A stretch of 53,243 nucleotides of DNA from Bacteroidota bacterium (GCA_027484125.1 JAIXUI010000014.1:1-53243); one strand, 5' to 3'; positions 17,387 through 26,456 are shown, counted from the first letter of the stretch. Program-made: numbers and translations. Notes: a model not told the origin generated them from the sequence alone.

Positions 17387-18085
17387 ATGAGACTTGCAGG
17401 AAAAAACATCCTGATTGTTGGCGCCAGCTCCGGCATCGGTGCAGAACTGGCCGCCTTAGCGCAAGCGGAAGGTGCTACTGTTTATACAGCAGGCCGACGA
17501 GCCACTTCCTTCTACCACCTCACCTTCAATGCCGTACAGCCGGATGCTACCGATTGGAGCGGTTTTCTCCCGGAAACCCTTCATGGCGTAGTTTATTGCC
17601 CGGGCACCATTCAGCTGAAACCCTTTCAACGCATCAGTCAAGCCGATTTTCTGCAAGAACTGCAAGTCAATTTGTTGGGCTATGCAGCAGTGGTTCAAGC
17701 TTGTCTCAAATCGCTAAAAGCAGCGCAAGGCGCTTCAGTGGTGAGCTTCAGCACGGTTGCAGCGAAAACAGGGATGAGTTTTCATGCCGGAATTGCCGCG
17801 GCTAAAGCCGGATTAGAAGGACTCAACAGAAGCCTTGCGGCTGAGTTAGCCTCTGCCAACATCCGCTTCAACTGCATTGCGCCCTCCCTCACCGACACAC
17901 CATTAGCAGGAAACCTGCTTTCCACTCCGGAAAAACGCACGGCTGCCGGCCAACGTCATCCACTTGGAAGCATTGGACTGCCGGAAGACCATGCTCATGC
18001 CGCGCTTTTCCTTCTTTCAGGAGAAAGCCGCTGGATTACCGGGCAAACCCTCGCCATAGATGGCGGCATGTCGGTTTTGCGTTAA
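17387..18085 (+). CDS. SDR family protein lacking the usual catalytic Tyr
   Basis: A 232-residue short-chain dehydrogenase/reductase, with NAD(P)-binding GASSGIGAELAALAQ near the N-terminus and the C-terminal RWITGQTLAIDGGMSVLR. The active-site Ser is present in VVSFSTVAAKTG, but the YxxxK motif reads IAAAK inside FHAGIAAAKAGLEGLNRSL, so the Tyr is replaced by Ile while the Lys remains. It starts two bases after folE, so it may act on pterins (a sepiapterin-reductase-like step) or may have lost classic activity. The fold is certain and the reaction is not. Confidence 0.85.
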   Translation: MRLAGKNILIVGASSGIGAELAALAQAEGATVYTAGRRATSFYHLTFNAVQPDATDWSGFLPETLHGVVYCPGTIQLKPFQRISQADFLQELQVNLLGYAAVVQACLKSLKAAQGASVVSFSTVAAKTGMSFHAGIAAAKAGLEGLNRSLAAELASANIRFNCIAPSLTDTPLAGNLLSTPEKRTAAGQRHPLGSIGLPEDHAHAALFLLSGESRWITGQTLAIDGGMSVLR

Positions 18086-18097
18086 ACTTTTTCCATC

Positions 18098-19423
18098 ATG
18101 CAAGAAATCGTCGTTTGTTGGTTTCGTCGCGATTTACGACTACACGATCATAGACCACTCTGGGAGGCCTGTCAATCAGGCCTTCCTGTTTTACCCCTGT
18201 TCATCTTCGACACCAACATCCTGGACAAACTCGAAGACCAAGACGACCGCAGGGTTACCTTTATTCACCAAACCATCGCAGCTCTTGATAATCAATTGAG
18301 AGCCGAAGGAAGCGGATTTAGAACTTTTTACGGAACTCCCGAAGAAGCATTCGAGCATCTAACTAAAGAGTTTCGTATAAAAGCAGTTTACACTGGCCAA
18401 GATTACGAACCCTACGCCCGTCAACGCGACACCTCGATTGAAACTTTGCTTTCTGCCAAAGAAACCAGCTTTTATCCTCTGAAAGATCATGTTTTCTTCG
18501 AGAAGGCAGAAGTGGTAAAAGACGATGGACTTCCCTACACCGTTTTTACGCCCTTCTCTAAAAAATGGAAAGCACGTTTTAGTGCAACGGGCGTTGCACA
18601 GTATCCTTCAGAGAAGAACTGGGAAAGAAGCTTACTCAAAACTGCCATACCTGCAATCCATTCATTAGAAGAGATGGGCTTTAAAGCCTACAAAGGCTCA
18701 TTTCCGGAAGCGGAAGTAAAAGAGCATCAAATCAATCGGTATGGTGAGACAAGAAATACCCCAGCCATTAGAGGCACCAGCCGATTAGGCATTCACCTTC
18801 GCTTTGGCACCATCAGCATCCGAGAGTTGGTGGCACGCGCTGCGGCAGCAACCGATTCCACCTTTCTAAACGAACTCATCTGGCGCGATTTCTACCATGC
18901 CATCCTTTGGCATTTTCCACACGTAAGTGAACGGGCATTCAAACCAGCTTATGATGCCATAGAATGGAGGCAAAGCCCTGAAGATTTTGAGAAATGGTGC
19001 GAAGGCAAAACCGGCTATCCGATGGTGGACGCTGGCATGCGCGAACTGAAAGCCACCGGTTTCATGCACAACCGCGTGCGAATGATTGTAGCCAGCTTCC
19101 TCACCAAACATTTACTCCTAGACTGGCGCTTGGGTGAGGCATGGTTTGCACGCCATCTCCTCGACTTCGACCTCGCCGCCAACAACGGTGGCTGGCAGTG
19201 GGCCGCAGGCACCGGATGCGATGCTGCACCTTATTTCAGGGTCTTTAACCCAACCGAACAAGGCCGAAAATTTGACCCTAATGGCCAATATTTGAAGCAA
19301 TGGGTTCCTGAGCTCTTCAATGGAAATTACCCCTCGCCCATGGTGGATCATAAGTTCGCTAGAGAAAGAGCCTTAGCGCATTACAAGAAATTCCTGGGAG
19401 GAAACTCCGAGACTGAGCAATAG
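18098..19423 (+). CDS. phrB: deoxyribodipyrimidine photolyase (cryptochrome/photolyase family)
   Basis: This flavoprotein repairs pyrimidine dimers with blue light. The 441-residue protein has the N-terminal antenna domain (VVCWFRRDLRLHDHRPLW) and the FAD-binding helical domain with GTSRLGIHLRFGTISIREL, ELIWRDFYHAILWHFP, GYPMVDAGMRELKATGFMHNRVRM and NNGGWQWAAGTGCDAAPYFRVFNP. The length is slightly below the 470-residue CPD enzymes. It follows the SDR gene by 12 bases, in line with pterin or folate genes supplying its antenna. The CPD specificity is inferred from family similarity, not proven. Confidence 0.92.
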   Translation: MQEIVVCWFRRDLRLHDHRPLWEACQSGLPVLPLFIFDTNILDKLEDQDDRRVTFIHQTIAALDNQLRAEGSGFRTFYGTPEEAFEHLTKEFRIKAVYTGQDYEPYARQRDTSIETLLSAKETSFYPLKDHVFFEKAEVVKDDGLPYTVFTPFSKKWKARFSATGVAQYPSEKNWERSLLKTAIPAIHSLEEMGFKAYKGSFPEAEVKEHQINRYGETRNTPAIRGTSRLGIHLRFGTISIRELVARAAAATDSTFLNELIWRDFYHAILWHFPHVSERAFKPAYDAIEWRQSPEDFEKWCEGKTGYPMVDAGMRELKATGFMHNRVRMIVASFLTKHLLLDWRLGEAWFARHLLDFDLAANNGGWQWAAGTGCDAAPYFRVFNPTEQGRKFDPNGQYLKQWVPELFNGNYPSPMVDHKFARERALAHYKKFLGGNSETEQ

Positions 19424-19477
19424 TTTATTCATAAGAACTGAAACATTTTCTAATCTTGCGGGCGTATCTTGGTCAGG

Positions 19478-20449
19478 ATGCAAAAACTGATCGATACGCT
19501 CGTTTTTCTATTAACGCGGCCGCCACTGCTTGCTAAAGAAGCCAGTTTGTCTGCTTATGGGAAGGCAAGAATTTGGTATGCAAGAAAGGTGTCCTTCAAG
19601 AGTGGGCTTCAAGATGTTTTTCTTATCGTACTTGGAATTCTGTCTGCCGGACTTGGATTGAAAGGCTTCTTACTTCCGAATCATTTTTTAGACGGAGGCG
19701 CTACCGGTATCGCACTTTTAACTGCCCGATTCTCTGAGATACCATTCGCGGTTCTTTTGGTAGCAGTCAACTTGCCCTTTATCATCATCGGTCACCAGCT
19801 GATTTCTAGTCAGTTTGCATATCGGACAGTTTTAGCCATCATTGGTTTGGCTTTAGCCACCACCTTCATTCCTTATCCGGTAATTACCCAAGACAAACTG
19901 CTGGTGGCAGTATTCGGAGGCTTTTTCCTCGGCGCTGGGATTGGCTTTTCAGTGAGAGGAGGTGCCGTAATCGATGGAACAGAAGTACTCGCCATTGCTT
20001 TAAGCCGAAAAACAGGTTTAACCATTGGTGATGTTATCTTGATTTTTAACATTCTTATTTTTTCAGTGGCCGCCTACCTCATCAACATGGAGACGGCCCT
20101 GTACGCAGTACTTACCTATATGGCAGCTTCAAAAGCAGTAGATTTCTTCATTGAAGGCATTGAAGAATACACCGGCGTAAGCATTGTTTCGGTACACTGC
20201 GATGAAATCCGTGACTTTATCATCTATGAAATGGGCCGAGGCGTTACCGTTTATTCCGGAAAGCGTGGATATGGAAAACGAGGACTCACCGTTGCAGATG
20301 TTGAGGTAGTATATACGGTAGTCACTCGACTGGAAGTCAACAGATTGAAAACAGAAATCGCTAAAATTGACCCTCATGCTTTTGTGGTGATGTCAGGGGT
20401 TAAGGATGTTGTTGGCGGCGTAGTGAAAAAGAGAAGGCTCAGTCATTAA
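19478..20449 (+). CDS. YitT family membrane protein (DUF161/DUF2179)
   Basis: A 323-residue inner-membrane protein with five or six hydrophobic helices, including GLQDVFLIVLGILSAGLGLKGFLLPNHFLDGGATGIALL and GGFFLGAGIGFSVRGGAVIDGTEVLA, which define the family. The C-terminal DUF2179 domain shows SIVSVHCDEIRDFIIYEMGRGVT and AFVVMSGVKDVVGG. Function is unknown. I select the ATG at 19478. The box TATCTTGG before it is a one-mismatch -7 element. The ClC gene begins immediately after the stop, indicating one transcription unit. Confidence 0.88.
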   Translation: MQKLIDTLVFLLTRPPLLAKEASLSAYGKARIWYARKVSFKSGLQDVFLIVLGILSAGLGLKGFLLPNHFLDGGATGIALLTARFSEIPFAVLLVAVNLPFIIIGHQLISSQFAYRTVLAIIGLALATTFIPYPVITQDKLLVAVFGGFFLGAGIGFSVRGGAVIDGTEVLAIALSRKTGLTIGDVILIFNILIFSVAAYLINMETALYAVLTYMAASKAVDFFIEGIEEYTGVSIVSVHCDEIRDFIIYEMGRGVTVYSGKRGYGKRGLTVADVEVVYTVVTRLEVNRLKTEIAKIDPHAFVVMSGVKDVVGGVVKKRRLSH

Positions 20450-22258
20450 TTGCGCGTGAAATTACCAGAACCTCCTCCTTTTGAAGAAGCTGGTCGCAGA
20501 AGCCGTCACCAGCTCAAGAAGTGGCTGCTTCCACTTCGCAGAAGACTTTCGAACGACCAGTTTCTGCTGCTGTGCGCCGTTAGCATAGGAGTTATCGCCG
20601 GTCTTGCAGCCTTGGTCCTCAAGCTGTATGTGTTTCAAGTTCAGAAGCTGGTACTCCGATTAGCAGGCGGCTCGCCTTCCATCATACTTAGATTTCTGAT
20701 TCCGGTAATTGGTCTTTTGGCTTGTACTTGGATTATCCGCAGGTTCTTTAAAAATCAGTTTCTAAAAGGCAGTGATCAAATTGTGTTGGCCATTGCACAA
20801 CGCAGGAGCTTTCTCCCATTCTCCCAAACCTATTCACACCTTATCACCAGTGGAATAACCATTGGCTGTGGAGGTTCCACCGGGGTGGAGTCGCCCTTAG
20901 TAAGCACAGGCGCAGCCATTGGCAGTAATGTTGCCGGATTCTTCAATCTGCCTTATCGAGACCGAACTTTGTTGTTAGGTTGCGGCGTTTCGGCGGTGAT
21001 TGCCGCAGCCTTTAGTGCGCCGGTAGCAGGGGTTCTTTTTGTGTTGGAAGTGCTCTTACCTGCTGCTTCGCTGAGTAGAATCATGCCTTTGATTCTTTCC
21101 GCGGCGGCAGGCGCTTTATTTTCTACTGTTTTTCTTGGCAGGGAAATCCTACTCAATTTTCCCAACTTGGGCGAGTTTGCGGTTCGAAATCTGCCCTTTT
21201 ATATCGGCTTAGGATTAATGACCGGCTTAATGGCTCGTTGGTATTCCATCAGTTTTCGTCTCACCAATCGATTGTTTGAACATGTACCCGGCCCCTATCA
21301 AAAGGCCATCTTAGGCGGGTTAATGCTGGGGTTCATCACCCTCATTTTGCCGCCTCTTTATGGCGAAGGATACGAAACCCTCAAAGCACTTACGTCTTGG
21401 TCACCTGACAGGATGTTGAGGGGTTCCGTATTCGGGAATATTTTGCGTCAACCGATCTGGTTTCCTGCTGTAGTTGCGCTCATTTTGTTAATGAAGGGCT
21501 TTCTAACCGCCATCACCCTTGCAGGTGGCGGCGTTGGAGGCAACTTCGCTCCCAGTTTATTCATAGGTGGACTCACGGGTTACTTAGCCACGATACTTGC
21601 GTCCGCCTTCGGATTTCAGTTACCTGTCACACACTTTGTGTTGGCTGGAATGGCAGGAAGTCTTAGCGGTGTATTTTATGCGCCGCTTACGGCGCTCTTC
21701 CTTATTGCAGAAATCACAGGGGGGTATGAGCTGATGATTCCGTTGATGGTGGTTTCCTCTATCAGCTTTTTTACCGCCAGAAGCTTCGACCCTTTGTCGA
21801 TGGAAATGAGAAAACTAGCGCGACAAGAAAAACTGCTGACCCACACCCCCGACACCTTTGTAAGCAGCAGAATAAGCGCACAAGAACTCTTATATCAACA
21901 GCCGCTTATTTTTCCGGAACATCTTACGCTGACAGAAGCAGTAATGCAAAGCTTGAAAAACGACGTGGACTGGATGATGGTGGTAGATGGTTCAGGCAAG
22001 TGGCTCGGATTATTATCGAAAGTAAGCCTGCTGCAAAGCAGACTCAATCCCGATTTAGCGGAACTTTCCATCGGGAGGTTACCGCTGCTGCGAATACCTG
22101 CCGTTCAATTGGAGACTCGTGGTAACGAATTGCTGAAATACTTTGACCTGCACGAAAGTCAAGTATTGCCGGTGGTAGATAAGGACCAAAAACCAGTAGG
22201 ACTGGTATTCGAACAAGATTTATTAAGACGCTACAGAGAGGTCACCTTGGAAGTTTAG
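20450..22258 (+). CDS. ClC family chloride channel/transporter with CBS-like tail
   Basis: A 602-residue ClC protein with about 10-12 hydrophobic helices. The filter region reads GCGGSTGVESPLVSTGAAIGSN, so the common GKEGP motif is altered but the gating Glu is retained. GGGVGGNFAPSLFIGGLTGY is the GxFxP motif, and a weak pair of CBS-like segments occupies the last 130 residues. The TTG at 20450 directly follows the yitT stop. A GTG two codons later is an alternative. Anion transport across the inner membrane is expected, with the retained Glu hinting at proton-coupled exchange. Confidence 0.9.
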   Translation: MRVKLPEPPPFEEAGRRSRHQLKKWLLPLRRRLSNDQFLLLCAVSIGVIAGLAALVLKLYVFQVQKLVLRLAGGSPSIILRFLIPVIGLLACTWIIRRFFKNQFLKGSDQIVLAIAQRRSFLPFSQTYSHLITSGITIGCGGSTGVESPLVSTGAAIGSNVAGFFNLPYRDRTLLLGCGVSAVIAAAFSAPVAGVLFVLEVLLPAASLSRIMPLILSAAAGALFSTVFLGREILLNFPNLGEFAVRNLPFYIGLGLMTGLMARWYSISFRLTNRLFEHVPGPYQKAILGGLMLGFITLILPPLYGEGYETLKALTSWSPDRMLRGSVFGNILRQPIWFPAVVALILLMKGFLTAITLAGGGVGGNFAPSLFIGGLTGYLATILASAFGFQLPVTHFVLAGMAGSLSGVFYAPLTALFLIAEITGGYELMIPLMVVSSISFFTARSFDPLSMEMRKLARQEKLLTHTPDTFVSSRISAQELLYQQPLIFPEHLTLTEAVMQSLKNDVDWMMVVDGSGKWLGLLSKVSLLQSRLNPDLAELSIGRLPLLRIPAVQLETRGNELLKYFDLHESQVLPVVDKDQKPVGLVFEQDLLRRYREVTLEV

Positions 22259-22348
22259 GTAATTAGCTTGTAGATAGCCTCGTGCACGGGTTTTTCTCAA
22301 AGTTGTACAAACAACTATGCGACTTAGCGGCTCCGCTTGAAAAACCAT

Positions 22349-22453
22349 CTCGCCAAGACGCAAAGTGAAACAAAAAAAATTCAGCGAACCCTGCGTAAAC
22401 CCTGCACCCTTCGCGTGAAAAAACACTTCATGCCCTTGGTGATAACGAGCGCG
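22349..22453. repeat. intergenic repeat of the CGCAAAGACGC type, copy 2
   Basis: A diverged copy of the element at 1600-1731. It begins CTCGCCAAGACGCAAAG, includes CTGCGTAAACCCTGCACC and CGCGTGAAAAAAC, and ends with GATAACGAGCGCG just before the polyketide synthase stop. It occupies the same position, immediately after the last gene of a minus-strand unit. Non-coding. Confidence 0.5.
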
Positions 22454-22469
22454 TGATCTTCAATCTGCG

Positions 22470-23558
22470 CTACCCGATCTCCAACAGCAAGCATTCGCTT
22501 ACTAATCCGGGACCGAAGGCTAAGCCGAATAGATAACCTGGAGCAGGATTTTGGCTGAGGAGATGCTGGAGTACAAACAGTATAGTTGCCGACGACATAT
22601 TGCCGCATTGTCCTAAAATATGGCGGGAAGAAACCAGCGCTTCCGGCTCCAGCGACAATCCTTTCTCTACCACTTCTAAAATGCGCTTCCCACCCGGATG
22701 CACCGCCCAATGCCGAATTTGTTTTGCCTCAACGTTCCAGTGTTTTAGCGCTCCGGCAAACAAGGCGTCTAAGTCCTGAGCGAGGTGGTCCGGAACCTGG
22801 CTGCTTAGGTGCATACGAAAACCAACATCGCTTAAATCCCACGACATGGCGTGTGCAGTTTGGGGCGCTAACCTCGAATAAAAGTTCCTCAATCTAAACC
22901 GAGGCGGTGTGTCAGCTTCATAGCCGCCCAATAAAACTGCTGCTGCTCCGTCGGCAAAGAGTAAACCCGCCGTTATAGCATCTTCACTCCACTCCGGACG
23001 AATGTGCAAGCTGCACAGCTCTACGGAAACTATCAACACCCTGCTTTTCGGTTGATTCCTACAGAAAGCCTCCCCCATTCTTAAAGCATGAACCGCCGCA
23101 TAACAGCCCATGAAATTCACCGAAGTGCGAAAGGTGTCGGGAGCTAGCCCTAAGCGCTCTAATAGCAACAAATCCAGCCCGGGCGTCATCATGCCGGTGC
23201 AGCTCACGGTAATCAGGTGAGTGATTGGCAACGAATCGGGCGCCTGATGAAGGCAATGGCGGGCCGCTTGTTCCGCCAAAGGCAACGCTTCTTGCCTGTA
23301 AAATGCCATTCGCACTTCCATATTCGGCCACGGTCCTTCCCCGGGATGTGGCGGAAGAAACGATTGATCTTCCGGCAACCCGCTGTAATCCGGTACTACC
23401 ATGTGTCGCTGCTGAATGTTACTCTGCCGATAGAGAAAGCCCAGTTTACGCGCCTCTACCGGATTTAATTGGTAGAAACTCGACATAAACAACTGAATCT
23501 GAGATTGGTCGAGTTTACGTTCTGGCAGCGCACTGCCCATTGCAAGGATTTCAGCCAT
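22470..23558 (-). CDS. type III polyketide synthase (chalcone/stilbene synthase family)
   Basis: This homodimeric condensing enzyme extends an acyl-CoA with malonyl-CoA and cyclises the product. The 362-residue protein keeps the Cys-His-Asn triad: Cys in FMGCYAAVHALRMG, His in WAVHPGGKRILEVV, Asn in GQCGNMSSATILF. LADGAAAVLLGGYE is also typical. Its start overlaps the end of the UbiA gene by 8 bases, so the pair forms a small biosynthetic operon. The product (alkylpyrone, resorcinol or quinone precursor) cannot be told from the sequence. Confidence 0.93.
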   Translation of the reverse strand: MAEILAMGSALPERKLDQSQIQLFMSSFYQLNPVEARKLGFLYRQSNIQQRHMVVPDYSGLPEDQSFLPPHPGEGPWPNMEVRMAFYRQEALPLAEQAARHCLHQAPDSLPITHLITVSCTGMMTPGLDLLLLERLGLAPDTFRTSVNFMGCYAAVHALRMGEAFCRNQPKSRVLIVSVELCSLHIRPEWSEDAITAGLLFADGAAAVLLGGYEADTPPRFRLRNFYSRLAPQTAHAMSWDLSDVGFRMHLSSQVPDHLAQDLDALFAGALKHWNVEAKQIRHWAVHPGGKRILEVVEKGLSLEPEALVSSRHILGQCGNMSSATILFVLQHLLSQNPAPGYLFGLAFGPGLVSECLLLEIG

Positions 23559-24411
23559 GGTGTCGGAAATATACGAGTGCCATTAAACTAACGTTGGTGA
23601 TGGTAGAAGCCAACCAGTTGAGCGACATCAACGCTTTAAAACTGGCATGTTGAGCATCAAGCCGAACTTGCTTCTGCCAACGTATCAATCGGGGTAAAAT
23701 GGGCAGGCTAAGAAGTAGAAAAAAGAAAAAATGGGCTGGTCGTTCTGCTTGATAGAAGAAAACGGCTAAGCCGGAAAAGGCCAGAAGATTCACTACCGAA
23801 CAGAAAACGAATGTTCCGTTGAGGCCCAGCTTCATTGAAATAGTCGTTACGCCGTCGGCACGGTCGGCTTCATGTTGGTAAATCTGCGTCAACGGATAAA
23901 AGCCTCCAATCAGCAAGGAGGAAGTAATCATGCCAACCCCATCGGGGGCTTGGGTACCGTGACTGGCTGCCCAACAGGTGATGGCGTAAACTAGTGCACC
24001 TTGATTCAGGATAACCGTGAGATACCCTACAACCGGATACTTCTTCAGCCTAATCTTTCGATAGCTGTAAAGCCTGGAGAAGAGTACATAAACGGCGTAG
24101 CCCACTGCCGCCTTCCAATGGAGGAAGCTAACTAACACGAGGCCGAGGATATCCATCCAAACGCTCAACTGAAAGACCTCCCGACCTGCCATCGGCGGCT
24201 TTTCCAAGCCTCCTATCGGTCCGGTGTCACGGTCTTGGTGGCTGTTGTAAGCATTGCTCGCCGGATAGAGCAGCAGGTGCAACACCACACCTATAACCAG
24301 CACGGCAACCCAATCCAGATTTTCCACCCGATACACTGATAGCCAAAAAATGGGCATCAGCATCCAGGAAAAGGGAATGCGGAGCAATAGCAGGGTGTCG
24401 CGGTGAAACAT
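23551..24411 (-). CDS. UbiA-type prenyltransferase
   Basis: A 286-residue integral membrane enzyme that attaches a prenyl chain to an aromatic acceptor. The two Asp-rich motifs are present: NAYNSHQDRDTG near residue 60 and QIYQHEADRADG near 180. Seven or more hydrophobic helices are visible. The ATG at 24411 (MFHRDTLLLLRIPFSWML) is preferred over an upstream TTG. Coupled to the type III polyketide synthase, it may prenylate that enzyme's aromatic product, a pairing that is inferred from overlap and not established. A terminator lies just upstream. Confidence 0.85.
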   Translation of the reverse strand: MFHRDTLLLLRIPFSWMLMPIFWLSVYRVENLDWVAVLVIGVVLHLLLYPASNAYNSHQDRDTGPIGGLEKPPMAGREVFQLSVWMDILGLVLVSFLHWKAAVGYAVYVLFSRLYSYRKIRLKKYPVVGYLTVILNQGALVYAITCWAASHGTQAPDGVGMITSSLLIGGFYPLTQIYQHEADRADGVTTISMKLGLNGTFVFCSVVNLLAFSGLAVFFYQAERPAHFFFFLLLSLPILPRLIRWQKQVRLDAQHASFKALMSLNWLASTITNVSLMALVYFRHHG

Positions 24412-24434
24412 TACAATACTTATGTGCAATAAAA

Positions 24435-24452
24435 AACCGCCCGAAGGCGGTT
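24435..24452 (-). terminator. intrinsic terminator after the solute-binding protein gene
   Basis: On the minus strand AACCGCC-TTCG-GGCGGTT is a tight tetraloop stem followed by a T run. It begins right after the stop of the solute-binding gene and separates it from the UbiA/polyketide operon. Confidence 0.85.
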
Positions 24453-24456
24453 AAGT

Positions 24457-25299
24457 TTAGTTGAGCTCTACACTTTTGATGACTTCGTAGCCCAAGTGAC
24501 GCTCCAAGATTTCTTTGTAAAGAATATTGGCAGTAAAACCAAAGCCGCCTTCGAAGAACTCTGCTAAAATGGGTTGCCAATCGGAGGAAGTAGGAAGAAT
24601 AAAACCGAACTTCTCATTTTCACGGCTGGCATTGCGGTGCATTTTCAAACGTCCGCCGTTGGTTTTGGTGTACAGCCAGTAGGAAATCAAGTCAGAATAC
24701 CCAAAAAACTTCTTCGGATCTCTTGCCACATGTTCGGTGATGTCTTCCGGCTTCTGAACGTATTTCACCACCATGGCAGGGAAGTGAAATTTCTTGATTT
24801 CCAATAATTCCTTCTCCGCTACCGAGCCTTTAATGACACAGGCCGTCATGCCGTCCAATTTGGTGTGGATGTCAGAGAAACCGACTAAAGAAGGAATATT
24901 AAGCCCAGAAATGAGCACGCTGATGTTACGCAGATAAGGTGGAGTGAACTTAATTTCCTTGCTCCTTTCGCGGGTAATGGTCACTGAACCAGCACCTAAC
25001 AAGCCATTTCCACCGGTTTTGATGCTGTTATAAAACTCATTGAAATCCTTGTAGCCTTTAAAATCAAGTTTCAGGTCAATTTTTCTGGTTTCCTTGAGCC
25101 ATTTGGTGAAAGCCATCAGAATATCAGCTTCCAAGCCGGTAAGTTGACCGTCTTCACCTTGAAACACAAAGGGTCGATTTTCGAAATAATGTACCGTAAG
25201 GGTTCCGCTTCCGGTGGAGGACACTTTTTGCCAAGTATCCTGAGCCTTCAGGGTAGTAAAAGCTAAGAAGGCAAGCAGGGACGTCAGTAAAAATTTCAT
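24457..25299 (-). CDS. extracellular solute-binding protein, family 3
   Basis: A 280-residue secreted protein with signal peptide (KFLLTSLLAFLAFTTLKAQ) and SBP family 3 features: VHYFENRPFVFQ, GLEADILMAFTKWLKE, and GSVTITRERSKEIKFTPPYL. Such proteins bind amino acids or other small polar ligands in the periplasm. No permease or ATPase gene is nearby, so it may work alone or with distant partners. The ATG at 25299 gives a normal signal peptide. An upstream start at 25350 would add an unlikely hydrophobic extension. Confidence 0.85.
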   Translation of the reverse strand: MKFLLTSLLAFLAFTTLKAQDTWQKVSSTGSGTLTVHYFENRPFVFQGEDGQLTGLEADILMAFTKWLKETRKIDLKLDFKGYKDFNEFYNSIKTGGNGLLGAGSVTITRERSKEIKFTPPYLRNISVLISGLNIPSLVGFSDIHTKLDGMTACVIKGSVAEKELLEIKKFHFPAMVVKYVQKPEDITEHVARDPKKFFGYSDLISYWLYTKTNGGRLKMHRNASRENEKFGFILPTSSDWQPILAEFFEGGFGFTANILYKEILERHLGYEVIKSVELN

Positions 25300-25392
25300 G
25301 GGTGGAGGTTTTGAAAGTGCTAAGAAAAAGAATGCAGCGGTGGTTAACAAATGGAAATGAAGAAGGAAAACTGAAAGCAGTATTTTCGCCCT

Positions 25393-25974
25393 ATGCTTGG
25401 ATTGAAGTTAGCCACCGAGCCCGCTTGGGCGAATGTAGCGGAAAAGAGCTTACACGATATTCTCAACGATCATGCTTACTGCGAGCAGAAAGCAGCCACC
25501 ACTTGCATTTCCCTGATTGTGCAATACGCAGATAAGGAAGAACTTGTAGATCAGCTCACGCCTGTTGTGGCAGAAGAGTGGGGTCATTTCCGCAAGGTTC
25601 TGAAGGAAATGAAGAAACGTGGAATCAAGCTGGAGCGTCAACGTCGAGATGAGTATGTCAACCAGCTTTTGGGGCTCATGCGCAAAGGTGGCACCTACGA
25701 AGACCAACTCACCGAGCGATTGCTGGTCTGTGCCATGATTGAAGCCCGCTCCTGCGAGCGATTCCGTGCGCTGTCTTTGCATTGTGCGGAAGCCGACTTA
25801 CGCACTTTCTACCATGAGTTTATGGTGAGTGAAGCCGGACATTACCGCATGTTTATGGATTTGGCCGAATTGTACGCGCCAAGAGAAAAAGTGCGTACTC
25901 GCTGGCAACAACTGCTGGTTGAAGAAGCTGCTATCATCGAATCGTTAGGCTACCGAGCAGACCGTGTACACTAA
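25393..25974 (+). CDS. miaE: tRNA-(ms2io6A37) hydroxylase MiaE
   Basis: MiaE is a diiron monooxygenase that hydroxylates the isopentenyl group of 2-methylthio-N6-isopentenyladenosine in tRNA. The 193-residue protein is a ferritin-like helical bundle with the diiron ligand patterns AYCEQKAATT, VAEEWGHFRKVLKEM, IEARSCERF and HEFMVSEAGHYRMF. It starts four bases after the box TATTTTCG. The stop overlaps the next start (TAATG). Confidence 0.92.
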   Translation: MLGLKLATEPAWANVAEKSLHDILNDHAYCEQKAATTCISLIVQYADKEELVDQLTPVVAEEWGHFRKVLKEMKKRGIKLERQRRDEYVNQLLGLMRKGGTYEDQLTERLLVCAMIEARSCERFRALSLHCAEADLRTFYHEFMVSEAGHYRMFMDLAELYAPREKVRTRWQQLLVEEAAIIESLGYRADRVH

Positions 25975-26456
25975 TGGCAGAAACGCTCCACATTGACCCA
26001 TCGGCAGGGCGTGCCGAACGTTGCGAAGCGCTAATCCCGCAATTATTGGCTTTAACTGAAGGAGAGCCCAACTTCACCGCGAACCAAGCCAATGTAGTGG
26101 CGGCCTTGCGTGAGGCATTAGGCTGGTTTTGGATTGGCTTTTACCTGGTTGAAGGCGAAGAACTTGTGCTTGGTCCGTTTCAAGGACCGATTGCATGTAC
26201 CCGAATCAAGAAAGGAAAAGGCGTTTGCGGAAGTGCTTGGGCGCAAAACCAAGTGCTGCTGGTTCCCGATGTTGAGCAGTTTCCCGGACACATTGCCTGT
26301 TCGAGTTTGTCGAAATCGGAAGTGGTACTCCCCTTCTACCGCGAAGACGTAGTTGCCGGCGTCCTCGATATCGACAGCGAACACCTCAACGACATCAGCG
26401 AAGCAGAAGCGCAAGCCCTTCAGAAAATGCTTCAAGCCCTGGAAGGCCGCATCTAA
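25974..26456 (+). CDS. free methionine-(R)-sulfoxide reductase (GAF domain)
   Basis: The 160-residue GAF protein reduces free methionine-R-sulfoxide with catalytic cysteines. The motif GPIACTRIKKGKGVCGSAW and HIACSSLSKSEVVLPFYRED supply the conserved Cys residues (about 65, 75 and 109). It has no attached signalling domain, as expected for fRMsr. Coupled to miaE by one-base overlap (TAATG), it probably serves redox maintenance. Confidence 0.9.
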   Translation: MAETLHIDPSAGRAERCEALIPQLLALTEGEPNFTANQANVVAALREALGWFWIGFYLVEGEELVLGPFQGPIACTRIKKGKGVCGSAWAQNQVLLVPDVEQFPGHIACSSLSKSEVVLPFYREDVVAGVLDIDSEHLNDISEAEAQALQKMLQALEGRI

